64,000 bases of DNA from assembly GCA_916613615.1 (NCBI GenBank), contig OU744735.1, positions 42,047,468 through 42,111,467 of the forward strand. The letters run 5' to 3'. The notes below the pieces were generated by a model that was not told the origin of the DNA, did no database searches, and saw only the letters and a program-made list of their open reading frames with translations. The translations under genes and the position numbers were made by a program. This document shows positions 22,528 to 32,676 of the stretch, one piece after another (position 1 is the first letter of the stretch; each line of letters begins with the position of its first letter). The DNA comes from Steromphala cineraria (taxonomy: Eukaryota > Mollusca > Gastropoda > Trochida > Trochidae).

Positions 22528-24060
22528 TTTATCCTGAAAACACTAATTGACGCTTCAAAAAGTAAAAAGAAGAAACTCTACACCTGCTTCATTGACTTTA
22601 AAAAAGCATTTGATTCAGTAAGAAGACCAATTCTCATTTCTAAACTACATGCCAATGGCATCTCAGGCAATATACTAAGTGTAATATCATCTCTTTATTC
22701 CCAAGTATCCTACAAAGTTAAGACAAATGATGGCATCTCTGAATCTTTCCATTCAAATATTGGTGTAAGACAAGGTTGTATTCTTTCACCAACGCTTTTT
22801 AATGTATTTATTAATGATATATCTTCATTTTTCAACTATGATAATTCTGTAACTCTCAATGGTTTTGATATATGCCATTTACTATTTGCGGATGACTTAG
22901 TTGTTTTTGCTAATAGTCCAGCAAAATTACAAGAACTTTTAGACACTCTGTCCGAATTCTGTTCTCAGAACTTTCTAGATGTAAATATTGACAAAACAAA
23001 TGTAGTTGTCTTTGGTAGTAATGGTATATCCCAACAGAAATATAAATGGTACATCCAAAAGGAAGTGATAGCTGTTAGTGATAAATATAACTATCTGGGT
23101 ATTATGTTTCACTCAAATGGTAGACTTAAAAATTCAGCTAAATATCTCCTTAAAAAAGGTATGGGTGCTTTCCATAATTTGCGAACAAACCTATTTCAAT
23201 ATGATATTCCAGTGGCGCTAGCATGTAAGTTATTCAAAACTCTTATTGAGCCTATAGTTTTATACAATTGTGAAATTTGGGGGGCTGAATCTATTTTTCT
23301 TAAAAATGTCGACACATTTATTCCAGAGAGAGTTCAGTTACAATTTTGTAAATCAATTCTAGGTGTGACAAAGAAAGCTTCAAATTGGGGCAGCAGGGCA
23401 GAACTTGGTATATTTCCCATGATATATACTGTTATTACTAAAATGTTCAATTTCTATAAACATATTAAATCATCTAACAACCATATTTTGAAACATGCTC
23501 TTGCCGAAAATTCTCAGCTGGCTTCGAAAAAGATTGGCTGGCTTCACCAACTTAATCTGTGTCTCAAACACTATGACATAGATTCTGTTGACATCAGCAG
23601 TGATAAATTAAAGCAAAAACTCACCGTTAAGTTTAATAAACTATTCAATGAATCTACTGCAGACAAAATTAATCAACATGGTAAAAGTAAGCTTAGAACA
23701 TATAGACTAATTAAGAATAATATAAACTTAGAGCCATACTTAACTGTTTGTAAAATAAGAAAATACAGGATCCATTTATCTAAACTCAGATTGAGTAACC
23801 ATCACCTTAGAATTGAAACCGGCAGACATACTAAACCACCAACCCCAGTAAATGATAGAGTATGTGATACTTGTAAAATATTAGAGGATGAAAGACATTA
23901 TATATTATATTGTAAAAAACATTTTCATCAGCGAGAGCTATTGCTCAATAGTTTGAAAAGCCTGAAAATTACGGATGATGAACTTTTCCATTTTATACTT
24001 AGGAATGATGATCCTGATTATATTAATATAATTTGTCATTTCCTTTACCAATTTAGATAA
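22528..24060 (+). pseudogene. LINE reverse transcriptase fragment, downstream part with catalytic core
   Basis: The frame continues from the 21399-21647 segment as FILKTLIDASKSKKKKLYTC, then FIDFKKAFDSV (first catalytic Asp region), GVRQGCILSP, LLFADDLVVF (catalytic FADD) and NIDKTNVVVFG. It ends after a CDTCKILEDERHYILYC zinc-knuckle-like motif at the TAA 24058-24060. The catalytic core and C-terminus are intact, but no start codon remains because a DNA transposon separates this from the N-terminal palm. The lineage looks like a CR1/L2/Jockey-type LINE, clearly different from the neighbouring L1-like copy. It ends in an ATC/TTTG-type repeat tail at about 24230-24256. Most likely non-functional. 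Confidence 0.88.
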
Positions 24061-24260
24061 TAGCCATATTTTTCAATCAGTGGTTTTCATTTGATCTATG
24101 TGTAGCTATTGTGTTATCATGCTATTTAGTATGTAGCTTTATTAATTGTGTCATTTTTATCATGTCATTTAATTGTTGTTATCTATGTGTTAATATTTGC
24201 ATCTGTTTCTTCATGGAATGTATATGCAATAAACTTTGTATCTTTGTATCTTTGTAATCA
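24061..24260 (+). mobile_element. 3'UTR and repeat tail of the plus-strand LINE
   Basis: AT-rich DNA after the stop codon ends in AATAAACTTTGTATC followed by further TTTGTATC copies (24229-24256). Short tandem tails of this kind, instead of poly(A), mark the 3' ends of CR1/L2/RTE-type LINEs. Confidence 0.65.
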
Positions 24261-24374
24261 AGATGTTTAATATAGACCTACGGCCAGTGTATTAGAGAGC
24301 GATATTCACTGTTCGACATTGTGCCAGGCGCTAATGCCAGCGATTCTCTCACGCGAGCTGTCAGTCGTGCATGC

Positions 24375-27300
24375 AAGGACTTTTTATTTTTAACACTCCA
24401 TACAAAACATGTTACATATTCAACATCCACATCATAACAAAAACATATGGTTTAATTAATACATGTCGATGATAGGCAATAGAAGGCATTCAAAAATAGC
24501 ATATATACATATACATATAGGTTCATTCAGTGTTATATGATATTCAAAATAGATTGTGACATAATGACCAAAACTTCATAAAATTGTCATACTTACAGTT
24601 TGTGAAAGCGTTGAAGCGATCAATATTATATGTGGTCTTTATATCCTCCTTAACATATCTAATATTTGGTATTTTTTCTTGCAATTTCATCTTGTATATG
24701 TTATAGCTGGTCGTAGTTATTATAAGATTTAGTACATAATTTCTCTTTTCGCAATATCCTAGAACAACGTTTTTGTTTGAGAATATTATGTTAGTTCCTG
24801 TTTTGCTAAATATCCATTCTTCGATTTCTCCCCAAATTTGTTTCACATATTTGCAATCATATAACAGATGAATTATTGATTCTTTTTCGGTCTTGCAAAA
24901 GGTACATTTGTTAGATTCCTTAAGTTTCATTTTTGTTAATAATTCGTTTGTTGGTAGAAGCCTATGCAATACACTATATTTGAACCAAGAATGCTTTACA
25001 CTATTGTATGAGTTGAAGGTGGTCTTCTCTATCGTGTTCCATGTGTTCTCATCAATAAATTCATTTAATTCTTTTTGCCATTTTTCTCTGTATTTTAGGA
25101 GTTTAGTGGTATTACTTTTTATCAGTGTATCATAAATTTCTCGGCATCCTTTTGGATTTCTGACAATATCTTTCAGAAAAAAGGGTAAGATTGGGAGGTC
25201 AATTTTCATGGCAATATTGATGTTTCTGGATTTACAGTAACATTTAACGGATTCTAATATGCCTTGGCGCTCTAAGAAATTTGTTTTGCATCCGTATTGA
25301 CATTTTAATTGCTCCACTGTTAGGAAGGTTCCATTGTTGTCTAATAAGTCATTAATATAAGTTATACCCTTGCTTGAGTAGTGTTTATAGTTAATTATTT
25401 TGCCATCTATTTTAATGTTTTCATTTAACCATAGGGGTTGTGTTAAGATATCCTCCAATTGTTCGACGTTTTGGGATTTTTTATTTAGGAATTTGCCCCA
25501 AGATTTTAATGTGTCTTTCCAGAATTGATTTGTCTGTGGCGTTAATACCGATTCCATTATGTATGTTTCGCAAGTTTGTATGAAGTCGGTTATGTTACAT
25601 TTTGTACTTCTCTGTAATAAGTTCCTTATTTTTGAATCTGTATTAAATATTCTTTTAATCCACGATATTTTTTGTGATCGGATGAGGTTTAATATATCAG
25701 GTGCCCTTATTCCGCCTTGGTCATAATCTTTAGTAATAGTGTCACGACAAACTTTGTCGGGTTTATTTTTCCATATGAATTTGAAACATAGTTGTTCAAT
25801 TTCTTTGATAAGTTTGTGGTTTGGGTTGGGCAAAGTTGCAAAAAGATGATTAAGTTGTGGCAGGAGTAAGCTTTTAAGAATGGCATTTCTACCTAAGGGT
25901 GTTAAATCTCTTGCTAGCCATTGATTCATAGAGTGCTTGAGCGTCTTTAGTTTATCCTTATAGTTTCTTTCGACCATTTCTGCAAGATTATGAGTAAATA
26001 TAATGCCTAATAATATGAATGAGTCATTTTTCCAGTTCAGGTTCCAGTTTCTGCAAAGTTTTTTGTTAGAGTTTTTCTGAGAGCCTATCCATACTACCTG
26101 AGTTTTAGTTAAGTTAATATTTAGGCCTGAAAAGGAGGCATATTGACGAAGAGTTTCTAGTGTAGCCTGCAAACATTTTTCAGTGCCGTCTAATATGAGT
26201 GCTGTGTCGTCAGCGTACTGAGAAATAAGGTATTCTTTCTCTCCAATTCGTATTCCTTTAATTTGTTTATTATTTCTTATCATTATAGCTAAAATTTCAG
26301 CACAAAGTAAAAAAATGTATGGAGAAATGGGATCTCCCTGTCTGCAGCCTCGTGAGACACTAAAATAGTTTGAGAGGAATCCATTTACTACAACACAGGA
26401 CTGAATATTGTTAAAGAAAGTATTTATCCATCTTGTAATAGATTCTCCAAAATTAAAGAATTTGAGGACTTCTTGAATAAAATCCCAATCAACGGAGTCG
26501 AAAGCTTTTTCAAAGTCTATAAGGAGAAGAATACCTGGAATTTTCATGTATTCAGTGTAGTCAATAATATCATATATTAAACGGGTACATTCACCAATAT
26601 ATCTTTTGGACATGAATCCTTTTTGATCTTCGTTTATAATAGTGGGTAGAACAGTTTTTATTCTGTTAGCAATAGTTGATGATCCGATTTTATATGCAAC
26701 GTTAAGTAAAGAGATTGGTCGCCAATTTTTAATCAGATGTTTAGGTTTTCCTTTTTTTGGAAAACAGGTTATAATACCTTGTTTTTGAGTCAGGGAAAGT
26801 TCACCTTTTTCATATGCAAGGTTCAATGATCTTATAAGGTGTTCGTGAAGATTGAGCCAGAAGAATTTAAAGAATTCAACAGTAAAACCAGATGAGCCGG
26901 GGCTTTTTTCATTTTTCATTTTTTTCAGAGTGTTTAGTACTTCGTCGTATTTCAGTTGTCCTTCAAGGTTTTCTTGTTGTGTTTTTGACAACTTTGGTAT
27001 ATCCTGTTCTATATCTTTGAATAATTCTGATAAATTAACTGTTGCACTTGACTTTTTCTGATACAAGTTATGATAAAATGATCTGGTTTCAGTTATCAAA
27101 TCTTCTTTTTTAGTGAGTATTTCTTTATGTTTATTTTCTAGTTTATAAATTGCTTTATTCAAGAAGTTTCTGTTTTCTAATGATAAGAAGAATTTACTTG
27201 GTTTTTCACCTTCTTCCTTCCATTTTGATTTAGATCTTAAAATTATACCTTCTACTTCATTTTTATTAATAATCTGTAATTCTGTGTTTGCATCTTTCAA

Positions 27301-28690
27301 TTGTTCATGAAGTTTTGTTTTTGAGTCAATGTCATTTGATGTATCTAATTCCATTTCCAAGTCATTTATTATTTTTTCTAGAGACTGTTTAAGTTTGAGT
27401 TTTTCCTTTTTCTTATATGATGAATATTTGATTGTATGTCCTCTAATCATTAGTAAAAGTGTTTCAAAAAACATTTGATCATTGATTTTAAAAACATATT
27501 TCCCTGTTTCATCAATATACGATTTATATTGGTCTTTTGTTTCATTGATCAGTACTTTTATTTCATCTACATATGTTTTGTCATGAAGTAAGGAATTATT
27601 AAATTTCCAATATCCTTTTCCGCGTTCGATTTCGTTTAATTTTAACTCAATCCAAATTATAGAATGATCAGATCTGTATGCGGCATCAATGCCAGCTTCA
27701 TGAATTGAGCTTTCAAGGTTTTTGGATATAATAAAGTAATCTAGTCTTGCTTGTTTTGTTGGGTTTTTCTGTCTCCATGTATATCTTAGGGTATCTGGGT
27801 TTAGTTGTCTCCAGGGGTCTATTAAATCATTATCCTCCATATATTCTAGCCATGTTTCTCTTGCTTTTGTGTTATTGACGTTTTTATAATTAAAATAGTC
27901 TAATTTGGGATCTTGTACAAAGTTAAAATCTCCACATATAGAAAAGTTATCAGATTCAAACTCTGAAATGATTGAAATGATTTTTTGGTAAAATTCTGGT
28001 GTATCAATATTTGGTCCATAAATTGTTATTAGCGTAATTGTCTTTTCCATGATTTTGATTTTTAATGCTAAATAGTTTCCGTTCTTATCATATCTAGTAT
28101 CATCTATAGTATAGTCAAAGTTATCATTAAACAATATGGCTGCACCTCTGGCGTTACTTTTATAAGAACTGAAAAAGCAATTTTTTGAGCCCCATTCATC
28201 CTTTATTTTATTTTCTAAGTCTTTTGTAAAATGAGTATCTTGGAGGCAGCATATGTTTGCCTTTTTACTTTTAAAATGACGAAAGACATCTGTTCTTTTT
28301 CGTTTATTGTTCAGGCCTTGGCAGTTTGAAGATAGTATTTTCAATTTGTCGTGACTCATGTCGGGTGTAAGTTTATATGAGGTTGAATTGTTATTGTTAC
28401 GAGTGAAGCGTTGTTATGAGTGAATTTTTTTGGTATGGAGATAGTTTTTATGGTGAAGATATGAAACAGAGTGTAAAGGCATAGCGCATTTAGCAAAAGA
28501 GAAGTTCTTACCTTCATTGATTTGGTGAGTATCCGAATTATACAATGTGAAATCTGTGATGTGTCTGTCGGTGGGTGAGGGATCGAGTCGGTGGTTTTGA
28601 TTGGCGCGCGGGCGTCATGCTTTGTTCGTGGCTTGTTGTGCACGTGCTGTTCTGTTGTCAATTTCAATACGGCTTAGGTGTTATTTGTTA
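24375..28690 (-). mobile_element. LINE (L1/Tx1-like), minus strand, nearly full length
   Basis: The element contains the intact ORF at 24544-28359. On its 3' side it ends near 24378 in an A-rich stretch (minus strand ...AAAAATAAAAAGTCC). On its 5' side a GC-richer leader of about 300 bases (28360-28680) precedes the AT-rich flank. A 103-codon frame overlaps this leader at 28356-28667, but its composition gives no hint of a protein. I could not find a convincing target-site duplication, so both ends are approximate. Confidence 0.75.
24544..28359 (-). CDS. Intact LINE ORF2: AP endonuclease + reverse transcriptase (L1/Tx1-like)
   Basis: This is a 1271-codon ORF without interruption. Residues 1-240 are an APE-type endonuclease: SNCQGL at 11-16, LQDTHF at 39-44, GDFN at 143-146, RLDYFIIS at 205-212 and SDHSIIW at 230-236. 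The reverse transcriptase spans about 480-800: KKGKPKHLIKNWRPISLLN near 535-553, LIDFEKAFDSV at 613-623, RQGDPISP at 673-680 and the catalytic YADD at 715-718. A late CTFC...H...C cluster (NKCTFCKTEKESIIHLLYDC) looks like a C-terminal zinc knuckle. The protein nicks target DNA and copies its own RNA there. The intact frame suggests recent insertion. The second catalytic acidic residue is D in QDTH, where L1 usually has E. No ORF1 is visible upstream, so the element may lack it or be 5'-truncated. Confidence 0.93.
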   Translation of the reverse strand: MSHDKLKILSSNCQGLNNKRKRTDVFRHFKSKKANICCLQDTHFTKDLENKIKDEWGSKNCFFSSYKSNARGAAILFNDNFDYTIDDTRYDKNGNYLALKIKIMEKTITLITIYGPNIDTPEFYQKIISIISEFESDNFSICGDFNFVQDPKLDYFNYKNVNNTKARETWLEYMEDNDLIDPWRQLNPDTLRYTWRQKNPTKQARLDYFIISKNLESSIHEAGIDAAYRSDHSIIWIELKLNEIERGKGYWKFNNSLLHDKTYVDEIKVLINETKDQYKSYIDETGKYVFKINDQMFFETLLLMIRGHTIKYSSYKKKEKLKLKQSLEKIINDLEMELDTSNDIDSKTKLHEQLKDANTELQIINKNEVEGIILRSKSKWKEEGEKPSKFFLSLENRNFLNKAIYKLENKHKEILTKKEDLITETRSFYHNLYQKKSSATVNLSELFKDIEQDIPKLSKTQQENLEGQLKYDEVLNTLKKMKNEKSPGSSGFTVEFFKFFWLNLHEHLIRSLNLAYEKGELSLTQKQGIITCFPKKGKPKHLIKNWRPISLLNVAYKIGSSTIANRIKTVLPTIINEDQKGFMSKRYIGECTRLIYDIIDYTEYMKIPGILLLIDFEKAFDSVDWDFIQEVLKFFNFGESITRWINTFFNNIQSCVVVNGFLSNYFSVSRGCRQGDPISPYIFLLCAEILAIMIRNNKQIKGIRIGEKEYLISQYADDTALILDGTEKCLQATLETLRQYASFSGLNINLTKTQVVWIGSQKNSNKKLCRNWNLNWKNDSFILLGIIFTHNLAEMVERNYKDKLKTLKHSMNQWLARDLTPLGRNAILKSLLLPQLNHLFATLPNPNHKLIKEIEQLCFKFIWKNKPDKVCRDTITKDYDQGGIRAPDILNLIRSQKISWIKRIFNTDSKIRNLLQRSTKCNITDFIQTCETYIMESVLTPQTNQFWKDTLKSWGKFLNKKSQNVEQLEDILTQPLWLNENIKIDGKIINYKHYSSKGITYINDLLDNNGTFLTVEQLKCQYGCKTNFLERQGILESVKCYCKSRNINIAMKIDLPILPFFLKDIVRNPKGCREIYDTLIKSNTTKLLKYREKWQKELNEFIDENTWNTIEKTTFNSYNSVKHSWFKYSVLHRLLPTNELLTKMKLKESNKCTFCKTEKESIIHLLYDCKYVKQIWGEIEEWIFSKTGTNIIFSNKNVVLGYCEKRNYVLNLIITTTSYNIYKMKLQEKIPNIRYVKEDIKTTYNIDRFNAFTNCKYDNFMKFWSLCHNLF

Positions 28691-29996
28691 AAACTTTAAT
28701 GCTATTGTTGTTTTAATAAAAAAATAAGTGTTTTTATCTATAACAATTGACTAAATTTAATGATTCAACATTAAATGGATTATTTAATAATGTCATTGAG
28801 ATATCTGGGTGATGTGTCTTTAAAAAGTATGTGTCTTTATTAAAGTTGTTTTTAAATATATAGTTAATGGCAAGTGTTCTTATATTATTATGTCAATAAG
28901 TTATTTGTTATGATTTTTAAAGTATGACTTTTGTTAGTCTTACAAATCCTAAGTTTTGTTCTATTTGGATTATTTCTAATAAGTATTACAGCTATGGTAT
29001 TTGGAAAATAAATTGAGTAATACATACATGATAATAATATGAATGTTAATGATCTTAAGATATGGATCCATTAAATTTTTCTGATATATTAAATAATTTA
29101 TGGTTGTTACGGAGGAGTAATAGCGTTGTATATATTAGCTCAGATATTAAGTAATTATTTAAAAAATAAGTGGTTTAGTATCTGTGTTTTAATAGTTGAT
29201 GAATTATATTATTTAAAGTGTATGTTCTGCCTTTAGGCATTGCAGGTATCACTGGTACATATAAGGCTATTTCATATCATAATTAATTTTGATGAATATC
29301 TATAATGTTAAAAAGTGTATGAATAAGTATTGATATATACATATACCTGCATACAGTAAACATGAAGTGAGCTCTGTTTCACAAACAGTATACATCACAG
29401 ATGTATAAGACTTTTTTCTTATTGATATTATTCTTATAAGTTGGTGAGTACTTATAATTTGAGTAAATATACATGATTGTGAAAAGATGAAAATATCTAT
29501 ACTGGACACAATAGTTCGGGATATTTGCAAAATATGAAAATTTGAAATGCCATACATTCACAAAAGCTATCATTAATAAAGTATTATTCAGAAAATAAAT
29601 TAAAAATCCCCATTACTGGTTCTACTTGACTGAACAGCACTAAGCGCACCTCGGCTCACACCCCGTTAATTAGCAATCGTGATTATCAGAGATCAAAAGG
29701 CCTGGGTAAGGCTAAACCGTGTGTATTCACGCTGCGCATATTGTTGTTAATGTGACTGCGTTTAGTCTTGTAAAGTCAAATAATATATTCTATGACCAAT
29801 GGCAGGCGTATCAAGCTATCAAGACAGAGTTATTCCATTTATCGGTAGACCGTAGTCAAAGATCGTCGATCCAGAGAGAATATCGACAGACAACTTTACA
29901 ATACAAAACCTGTTCCTTGATTACGGCGCAACGTCTCGCTTATTACAACAAAGAATTAAGTTAACTCATCTTACATATCCCACGCCATGTATAGAC
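28691..29996. other. Intergenic AT-rich region left of the MITE at 30228
   Basis: Very AT-rich to about 29600. No ORF1 for the neighbouring LINE is recognisable here on the minus strand. 29640-29960 is less AT-rich, with an 81-codon plus frame lacking any known domain. Confidence 0.5.
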
Positions 29997-30120
29997 TGCC
30001 AGACAGACAGACAGATATTTTATTAAAGTCTCACCTCGATACATTTAGTGGAAATATTTACATCAAGATTAAAAGAAAACTAGTAAAACATATCGAGCCA
30101 CCCGCCATGGGGTTATGAAA
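29997..30120 (-). mobile_element. Probable LINE 3' end fragment, second copy
   Basis: CAGACAGACAGACAGATATT, TTATTAAAGTCTCACCTCG and later CCACCCGCCATGGGGTT. Resembles 17648-17790. Confidence 0.4.
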
Positions 30121-30227
30121 GACTATGTATACCTGCAAAGATTACGTTTCAAATAAATAAACAAAGACATAATTGAATGGTTGGATGATATTCAATAAAA
30201 AAGAGATTACTAAATAGTAGATATACT

Positions 30228-30575
30228 TACCGTATTTCCTCGAATACAACCCCGGGGTTCTATTTCGTTCAGTACCCCTTACCCCGCCCGGGTTCTATTC
30301 GAGGCCCGGGTTGTATTTCTTCAGGTCTGAATTGACGTTTCAAAATCTTCTAGAAATGGCGTTTTCATGGAAAATTATTGATCTAGTTCTACATATCTCG
30401 TGGCATTTCTGTTGATATTCATTCTTTTATCAAATTCCGTATCAATCCCTGCAATATACGGTTTCCGTGAAGTATATACTATCGACATATTATACCAGTA
30501 TTTATGTTAGACCCGGGTTATATTCGAGGCCCGGGTTGTAATGGAGGCCCGGGTTGTATTATTGGAAATACGGTA
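30228..30575. mobile_element. TACCGTATTT-ended MITE, second type
   Basis: TACCGTATTTCC and GGAAATACGGTA form the ends. The interior repeats the motif GGCCCGGGTTGTAT / GAGGCCCGGGTT at both sides and is locally GC-rich. The flanks fit a TA duplication. Confidence 0.82.
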
Positions 30576-32049
30576 TATCATATAGCATACTTATCGTTCT
30601 CTCCCCACATGGATCGAGAAGCGACTCAACTCATATCTATCCGCACTTTCTCTGTTGTAAATGGACCATATTTCTCGGGTTTTACAAAATCTATCTCCGA
30701 TGGAAATTTGGAACGAAGATCCCGTCATTATTTTAATTCAATCAAATGCCGTCTTACATCTTCGGCCAGATAAAAATTTAGTTGACGAAACATTAAAATA
30801 ATTACTGTACCTTCATTAATTTGTAGTATTACATATCTTTAGGCATATGTTAGTCTAAATCAGGACTAATCGACGACTGACTTCTGTCTTTCAAGAAATA
30901 TGCACGCTTCGAAAAGGTCAATTCTCTATACAGTTATAGAACACAGGTACTGTTGTTTTTAAACCACCTTGCTTGCCCATTGCAAAAATAACTAAAGGTT
31001 CTTTTTCTTATGCATAGTCCACAATACTTATTTGTCTGCAAATATTTGTGCTTTTATCGCTGGCATTAAACAGTTTATTAATAAAGTGAATATAAGCATA
31101 CGTGCTGTTTACTTTTTCATCCCTTTTCCGTTTCTTTATACGTTGTCAGTCTGATGTGACAAACAATTTGACTATGAAATCAAAATGGTCAAATAAGTTT
31201 AAATTGGAAGATTTGTGTTAAAAAATATATGAAAATGATTCTGATATATATTTCTTTCAAAAATCAAACTCTCGCGGGTTTCCTTGTAGACTTGCCAAGG
31301 CTTTTATCTTATTTCAGGGTCAGGCTGACGGACTGGACCTATACGAAACGCAGTGGTATGTGAATATCGGTTAAAACTAACCATAACAAGCATTAGAGGT
31401 GTGATATCAAGATATCAAGCTTGTCGGTTAAGTATTCATGACTTACCCGGAGATACGGGGTACGCCGATTAAATATGCAAAACTTCAGCGATCAATCCAC
31501 GTAGATTAGAAAACTATACGAGTTTTCTCGTGTTTGTAAGAAATACATGTATGTAGATCGTAGATATTTTCAAAATAATTTTCACAAATAAAGATTACCT
31601 TTCTCAGTATAATTTCTTAATGTCTCGTGTGGGACTGTAAAGACTTGTAGGAGAAATTTTCAAGTTAGATTCTGAAAAACATAAAAAATATTAATGATAA
31701 GGGTATCACTTAAAATCAAATTGCATTTATAAATGCATCGCTGAAAAACATATGCGAAGTGTAAAACTTGAACCCAATGATAAAGAGTTTTGTATACAGA
31801 CGTTATGAGCCAGTCGAACAAGCGAGTCAGACTATAGGCATGGATAGAATGATAAAATGCACTCAAACCGCCGTCTCCACAAATTAATTCAGTTGATCCA
31901 AAAAAGGCCGACATTCGTTACGCGTGTTTTGAGAGACACGTTTTTGCTTTTCATTCCTATTTTAAGCTGGGGTTTGGTTTCCATGTCGCCTTGGCTTTTG
32001 ACACCGCAGTCCAATACACTGTGCACGGGAACTGTTGAGCTAATATAAA
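30576..32049. other. Intergenic region upstream of the EGF gene
   Basis: Contains the 'AGACTTGC' repeat at 31283. Short frames only. Possibly distal regulatory DNA, but nothing specific is visible. Confidence 0.5.
31283..31342 (+). repeat. 'AGACTTGC' repeat fragment
   Basis: TTGTAGACTTGCCAAGGCTT, TTATCTTATTTCAGGGTCAG, GCTGACGGACTGG. Confidence 0.5.
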
Positions 32050-32600
32050 AGCATTGAACTAGGCTTTTATTTCCAACCAACTCGCGCACTCCCGGCGTGT
32101 GCCCAGTCGAACGGTCGTGTGCGCTACTGAAGCGTAACGCGCCTGCTCTCAAGCACACGGTGCTACACTGTTGTGATTCTATGTAAATTGCCGCCTCACC
32201 GAACCAAGTCTTCCGCGGGACGAAATAGTTCGATTTTCAAGACATTATAAAATTGTTATCTTTGCTTGACGTTATGCCATAATCCACATTTATTAACATT
32301 ATATTACAGTCAGTGTTACTAAGATAGGGAACTACGTAAATGGGGAGGGAAATTAGTCAAGGTAAGCGGCCAGGTAGACCCGCGCCGTGCGGAGGGATAT
32401 CTCAAGACGCTCGCTGCAAAACGGCTTGGCACGAGTAAAGTTTTATTGTAGAGATCACTGTAGGAAAGTTGGGTAGCGACGGACGGAGTGACGGAACTTA
32501 ACTCGCGGATATATCCCCGACGGACGCTATGCAGAGTTATTCTATATGGAATTAGGATATGTGCAATTCGTGAGGATTTGGATTATTAACAGAGTGCGCG
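32050..32600 (+). promoter_or_regulatory. CpG-rich promoter/5'UTR region of the EGF-protein gene
   Basis: In an otherwise very AT-rich window this half-kilobase is rich in CpG, especially 32080-32160 and 32365-32530, and lies directly before the signal-peptide ATG. A possible upstream ORF of 32 codons starts at 32340 and a 4-codon ORF starts near 32559. A donor-like AAGGTAAGC occurs at about 32359, so an alternative non-coding first exon is conceivable. The transcription start is not identifiable. The promoter assignment is inference from composition and position. Confidence 0.4.
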
Positions 32601-32676
32601 ATGTGGCGGAAAAGTTGGGGGATAGCAGGGACCCTTATCCCAGTGCTAGCCCTCCTGTGTGCACCCCTAGCGAGAG
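32601..32676 (+). CDS. First coding exon of a secreted/membrane EGF protein: signal peptide
   Basis: The ORF opens MWRKSWGIAGTLIPVLALLC and continues APLAR. That is a basic n-region, a roughly 16-residue hydrophobic core and an Ala-x-Ala-like/Arg-Gly end, so a classical cleavable signal peptide. It stops at donor GTAGGC (GT at 32677-32678), leaving one G of the next codon (phase 1). Phase-1 introns just after a signal peptide are typical of extracellular modular proteins. The next exon I can join is at 44438, where the phase matches exactly. A CpG-rich 5' region precedes the ATG. The family cannot be named from the signal peptide alone; EDIL3/MFGE8-like or another EGF protein is possible. Confidence 0.72.

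Noticed and set aside
28356..28667. 103-codon frame upstream of the LINE ORF as an ORF1 protein
   Set aside because: Too short, no coiled coil, RRM or zinc knuckle, and it overlaps the ORF2 start; more likely leader sequence.
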